Shown piece after piece: positions 7,019-8,666 of a stretch of DNA of 8,666 bases. Source of the stretch: Chloroflexota bacterium (lineage in GTDB: Bacteria > Chloroflexota > Dehalococcoidia > JACQUE01). Location of the stretch: contig JACQUE010000057.1 of the NCBI GenBank assembly GCA_016210425.1, forward strand, positions 1 through 8,666. The letters run 5' to 3'. Each line of letters opens with the position of its first letter. Within the stretch, counting starts at the first letter, position 1. Made by a program: the position numbers and the translations under genes. A model generated the notes under the pieces. The model was not told the origin of the DNA. It did not search any database and worked only from the letters and a program-made list of their open reading frames with translations.

Positions 7019-7041
7019 AAGGGACGCTTCTGGCGTCCCTT
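7019..7041. terminator. Hairpin terminator shared by two convergent genes
   Basis: A nine-base-pair stem (AAGGGACGC / GCGTCCCTT) with a five-base loop (7028-7032) lies between the small + strand gene and folD. On the - strand the stem is followed by a short T-run (TTTTAC), which fits termination of folD. On the + strand it is followed by TTCATTTG, a weaker U-rich tail. It therefore probably works in both directions. Confidence 0.8.
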
Positions 7042-7068
7042 CATTTGTCGCTTCCTGCCTCTAACAGC

Positions 7069-7947
7069 TCACGCTGGAAAGTGGCCTGCCGCCCGTAGGG
7101 TGTTCATGAGGAGCATGGCTATGGTCATGGGACCGACACCGCCGGGCACTGGCGTGATGGCCTCGGCCTTCTGGGAGACCGCTTCGAAATCGACGTCTCC
7201 CACCAGGCGAAAGCCGCTCTTGCGGGTGGCGTCCTCGATGCGGTTGACGCCGACGTCGATGACCACCGTCCCCTCGCGGACCATGTCTCCTGTTATGGCA
7301 CGTGGCACTCCCATTGCCGCCACCAGGATATCGGCCTGCCGTGTGTATTGCCCGATGTCCCTGGTGCGCGTATGGCAGATGGTGACCGTGGCGTTCGCGC
7401 CCTTGGCCTTCTGCACCAGCAGCGCCGCCAAGGGCTTGCCCACCAGGTTGCTGCGCCCGCAGATAACGACGTGCTTGCCCTCGGGGTCGTAGCCGCTACG
7501 GAGGAGTAGCTGCTGGACTCCGAGGGGAGTCGCGGGGACAAAGCCTGGCTCGCCGGCCAGCAGCTTGCCGGCGTTGACCGGATGCAGGCCATCCACGTCC
7601 TTGGAGGGAGAGATGGCGTTGATGATCGTCTTCTCATCGATCTGGGCTGGGAGGGGGAGCTGCACCAGGATGCCGTGGAACCTGGGGTCAGCGTTGAGGT
7701 CCGAGACGATGTCGAGCAACGACTCCTGGGCGGTCTCCACAGGCAGCTTCATTATCTCGGCGTACATGCCCACCTCTTCGCAGGCACGCTTCTTTCCAGT
7801 CACGTAGGACACAGAGGCAGGATTCTCTCCGACCAGGATGACACCGAGGCCCGGCGTTGTCCCACGAGCTTTAAGCTGCCCAACGATCACACTGACTTCC
7901 TGGCGTACCTGGGCAGATATATCCGTGCCCGAGATTATCTTGGCCAT
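7069..7947 (-). CDS. folD: Bifunctional methylenetetrahydrofolate dehydrogenase / methenyltetrahydrofolate cyclohydrolase
   Basis: FolD interconverts 5,10-methylene-, 5,10-methenyl- and 10-formyl-tetrahydrofolate in cytosolic one-carbon metabolism, with NADP as the usual cofactor. The 292-residue length is normal. Visible motifs are SYVTGKKRACEEVGM with the catalytic Y48 and K52, HGILVQLPLP, the SPSKDVDGLHPVN block, the Rossmann loop GRSNLVGKP, and ITPVPGGVGPMTIAMLL near the C-terminus. The ATG at 7947 is chosen because AAGGAG lies five bases upstream; an in-frame ATG at 7965 would add MPQGDD and would place the Shine-Dalgarno inside the gene. It is a single-gene unit, ending at the hairpin at 7019-7041 and divergent from the HEAT-repeat gene. 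Confidence 0.96.
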   Translation of the reverse strand: MAKIISGTDISAQVRQEVSVIVGQLKARGTTPGLGVILVGENPASVSYVTGKKRACEEVGMYAEIMKLPVETAQESLLDIVSDLNADPRFHGILVQLPLPAQIDEKTIINAISPSKDVDGLHPVNAGKLLAGEPGFVPATPLGVQQLLLRSGYDPEGKHVVICGRSNLVGKPLAALLVQKAKGANATVTICHTRTRDIGQYTRQADILVAAMGVPRAITGDMVREGTVVIDVGVNRIEDATRKSGFRLVGDVDFEAVSQKAEAITPVPGGVGPMTIAMLLMNTLRAAGHFPA

Positions 7948-7952
7948 ATCAT

Positions 7953-7958
7953 CTCCTT
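7953..7958 (-). promoter_or_regulatory. Ribosome binding site selecting the folD start
   Basis: AAGGAG is followed by five bases (ATGAT) and then the ATG at 7947. It decides between this start and the longer in-frame ATG at 7965. Confidence 0.8.
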
Positions 7959-7992
7959 GCGGCATTGATGAAGCGTATGTTGTGAGCGTGCA

Positions 7993-7999
7993 TATAATA
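7993..7999. promoter_or_regulatory. Possible -10 element readable on both strands
   Basis: In the folD/HEAT intergenic region TATAAT reads on the + strand (7993-7998) and TATTAT on the - strand (7999-7994), 47 bases from the folD start. No good -35 element was found for either direction, so it is only a candidate for the folD promoter, possibly a bidirectional one. Confidence 0.3.
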
Positions 8000-8006
8000 G
8001 CGTAAG

Positions 8007-8056
8007 CGGGACGTTGTGGACTAGGGGGTTGCGGCCCCCAATCAGAGCGAGTCCCG
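8007..8056. repeat. Nested inverted repeat between folD and the HEAT-repeat gene
   Basis: CGGGAC (8007-8012) pairs with GTCCCG (8051-8056), and inside it GGGGG (8024-8028) pairs with CCCCC (8035-8039) around a six-base loop. Both arms share one centre of symmetry, with 11 unpaired bases on each side between them. There is no T-run, so it does not look like a terminator. It could be an operator or an RNA structure; function unknown. Confidence 0.4.
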
Positions 8057-8080
8057 TGGCCCTGTCATTTCTTGATCCCT

Positions 8081-8109
8081 TTGTGAGTCCTCACCATAAG
8101 GCGTAGAAT
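8081..8109 (+). promoter_or_regulatory. Probable sigma70-type promoter of the HEAT-repeat gene
   Basis: TTGTGA (8081-8086) and TAGAAT (8104-8109) are separated by exactly 17 bases, matching 4 of 6 and 5 of 6 consensus positions. The predicted transcription start is near 8116, giving a leader of about 28 bases to the ATG at 8144 that includes the G-run. Confidence 0.5.
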
Positions 8110-8127
8110 TAGATTGGAAAGAATGTC

Positions 8128-8137
8128 GGGGGGGGGG
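8128..8137 (+). repeat. Ten-base G homopolymer before the HEAT-repeat gene
   Basis: Ten consecutive G bases end six bases before the ATG at 8144, where a Shine-Dalgarno would normally lie; G-U wobble pairing with the anti-Shine-Dalgarno is possible. If translation instead starts at the in-frame ATG at 8123, the run lies inside the coding sequence. Confidence 0.85.
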
Positions 8138-8143
8138 CGAGCC

Positions 8144-8666
8144 ATGAACGCAAGGAGAACTACAGGCTCGGAGATCCCAACGCAAAGGGCAAATGCTATC
8201 GCTTCTCTCATAGCGGAGTTCAGGAGGAACGATGGCCTGACTCGCGAGAACGCACGTTGGGCTCTGGTTAGGATGGGGAAGGCAGCCGTTGGCTCTCTGA
8301 TAGACGCGCTACGGGACTTCGATGAGAGGGTACGTTGGGAGGCCGCCAAGGCGCTGGGTGAAATGCGAGAGCCGGCCGCGATCCCGGCCTTCATCGGGGC
8401 GCTGGATGACGAGCAGGGAGACGTGCGCTGGGTGGCGGCAAGGGGTCTGGTCAAGCTGGGCCGCCGGCCGCTAGTCCCTCTGCTCCAGGCGCTGATGGCC
8501 CACGGCGACTCGCCGAGGCTGCGCTGGGGCGCCCACTACGTGCTGCGCCGGATGCGCGGCCGCGATTTGGACGTACTGCTAAACCCGGTCTTGGCAGCCT
8601 TAGAGGGCGTTGAGCCGGCTGTGGCGGCACCTCTGGCAGCAGAGGCGGCCCTGGAGGAGCTGACAC
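8144..8666 (+). CDS. HEAT-repeat protein, N-terminal part (3' end outside the window)
   Basis: An open frame of 174 codons runs off the window. From about residue 32 it encodes tandem helical HEAT-like (PBS-lyase type) repeats, seen in VGSLIDALRDFDERVRWEAAKALGEM and the units that follow. Each of four units carries an RW pair followed by Ala and a Leu/Met-rich helix: R38-W39, R64-W65, R95-W96 and R127-W128. Such repeats form a curved scaffold for protein binding and do not define a specific role. No signal peptide or membrane helix is visible, so the protein should be cytoplasmic. The start could be ATG 8144 (G-run as Shine-Dalgarno) or the in-frame ATG 8123, which would add MSGGGRA but lies only a few bases after the predicted transcription start. 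An opposing open frame at 8065-8454 is Arg/Ser-rich shadow. Confidence 0.85.
   Translation, partial: MNARRTTGSEIPTQRANAIASLIAEFRRNDGLTRENARWALVRMGKAAVGSLIDALRDFDERVRWEAAKALGEMREPAAIPAFIGALDDEQGDVRWVAARGLVKLGRRPLVPLLQALMAHGDSPRLRWGAHYVLRRMRGRDLDVLLNPVLAALEGVEPAVAAPLAAEAALEELT

Noticed and set aside
8065..8454. 129-codon - strand open frame, and another reaching the window end
   Set aside because: Both are antisense to a HEAT-repeat frame with clear periodic structure, and both are low-complexity Arg/Ser/Ala/Pro-rich.
1..8666. tRNA, rRNA, CRISPR, insertion sequence, prophage or defence island
   Set aside because: No cloverleaf, no regular direct repeats, no transposase or integrase motifs and no terminal repeats were seen. 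All sizeable frames are accounted for by the genes listed.

Overview
The window comes from a GC-rich bacterium. Its lipid genes (inositol-phosphate synthase, LPLAT-type acyltransferase, PimA-type mannosyltransferase, CDP-alcohol phosphatidyltransferase) are the core set for phosphatidylinositol (PI) and phosphatidylinositol mannoside (PIM) synthesis, best known from Actinobacteria. The neighbours (endonuclease V, RF2, a membrane-anchored gluzincin, FolD, a HEAT-repeat protein) form a different setting. A Chloroflexota genome, possibly Dehalococcoidia-like, is my best guess. That is inference from gene content and general knowledge, not a database match.

Region 1 (1-3474, + strand) holds four co-directional genes: the C-terminal part of ino1, an acyltransferase with an HX4D motif, a GT4 mannosyltransferase very like PimA, and a PgsA-type phosphatidyltransferase with the full CDP-alcohol signature. 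The expected flow is: Ino1 makes inositol 1-phosphate; the phosphatidyltransferase joins it to CDP-diacylglycerol to give PI-phosphate; after dephosphorylation PimA adds mannose; the acyltransferase acylates the product. No phosphatase and no second mannosyltransferase are visible here.

Region 2 (3475-6671, - strand) is a compact unit read nfi -> prfB -> membrane-anchored metallopeptidase. nfi (endonuclease V) appears to be leaderless: a sigma70-type promoter places the predicted transcription start on its GTG codon. prfB has the classic in-frame TGA and CTT TGA C shift site of RF2 and begins at TTG, so it must be annotated as one gene through a +1 frameshift. The peptidase gene starts in a TGATG overlap with the prfB stop. 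This unit converges with region 1 so tightly that the two TGA stop codons abut as the palindrome TGATCA.

Region 3 (6672-8666) has a small + strand gene of unknown function with a very strong Shine-Dalgarno sequence. A short hairpin, usable as a terminator from both sides, separates it from folD on the - strand. After a 178-bp divergent intergenic region, the window ends inside a HEAT-repeat gene on the + strand, which has a ten-G run just before its start. I saw no rRNA, tRNA, CRISPR array, insertion sequence or clear mobile element, and no gene-free stretch exceeds 300 bp. Most of the window is well-ordered core metabolism. The points of interest are the PI/PIM cluster, the recoded prfB, the leaderless nfi and a few small regulatory features.
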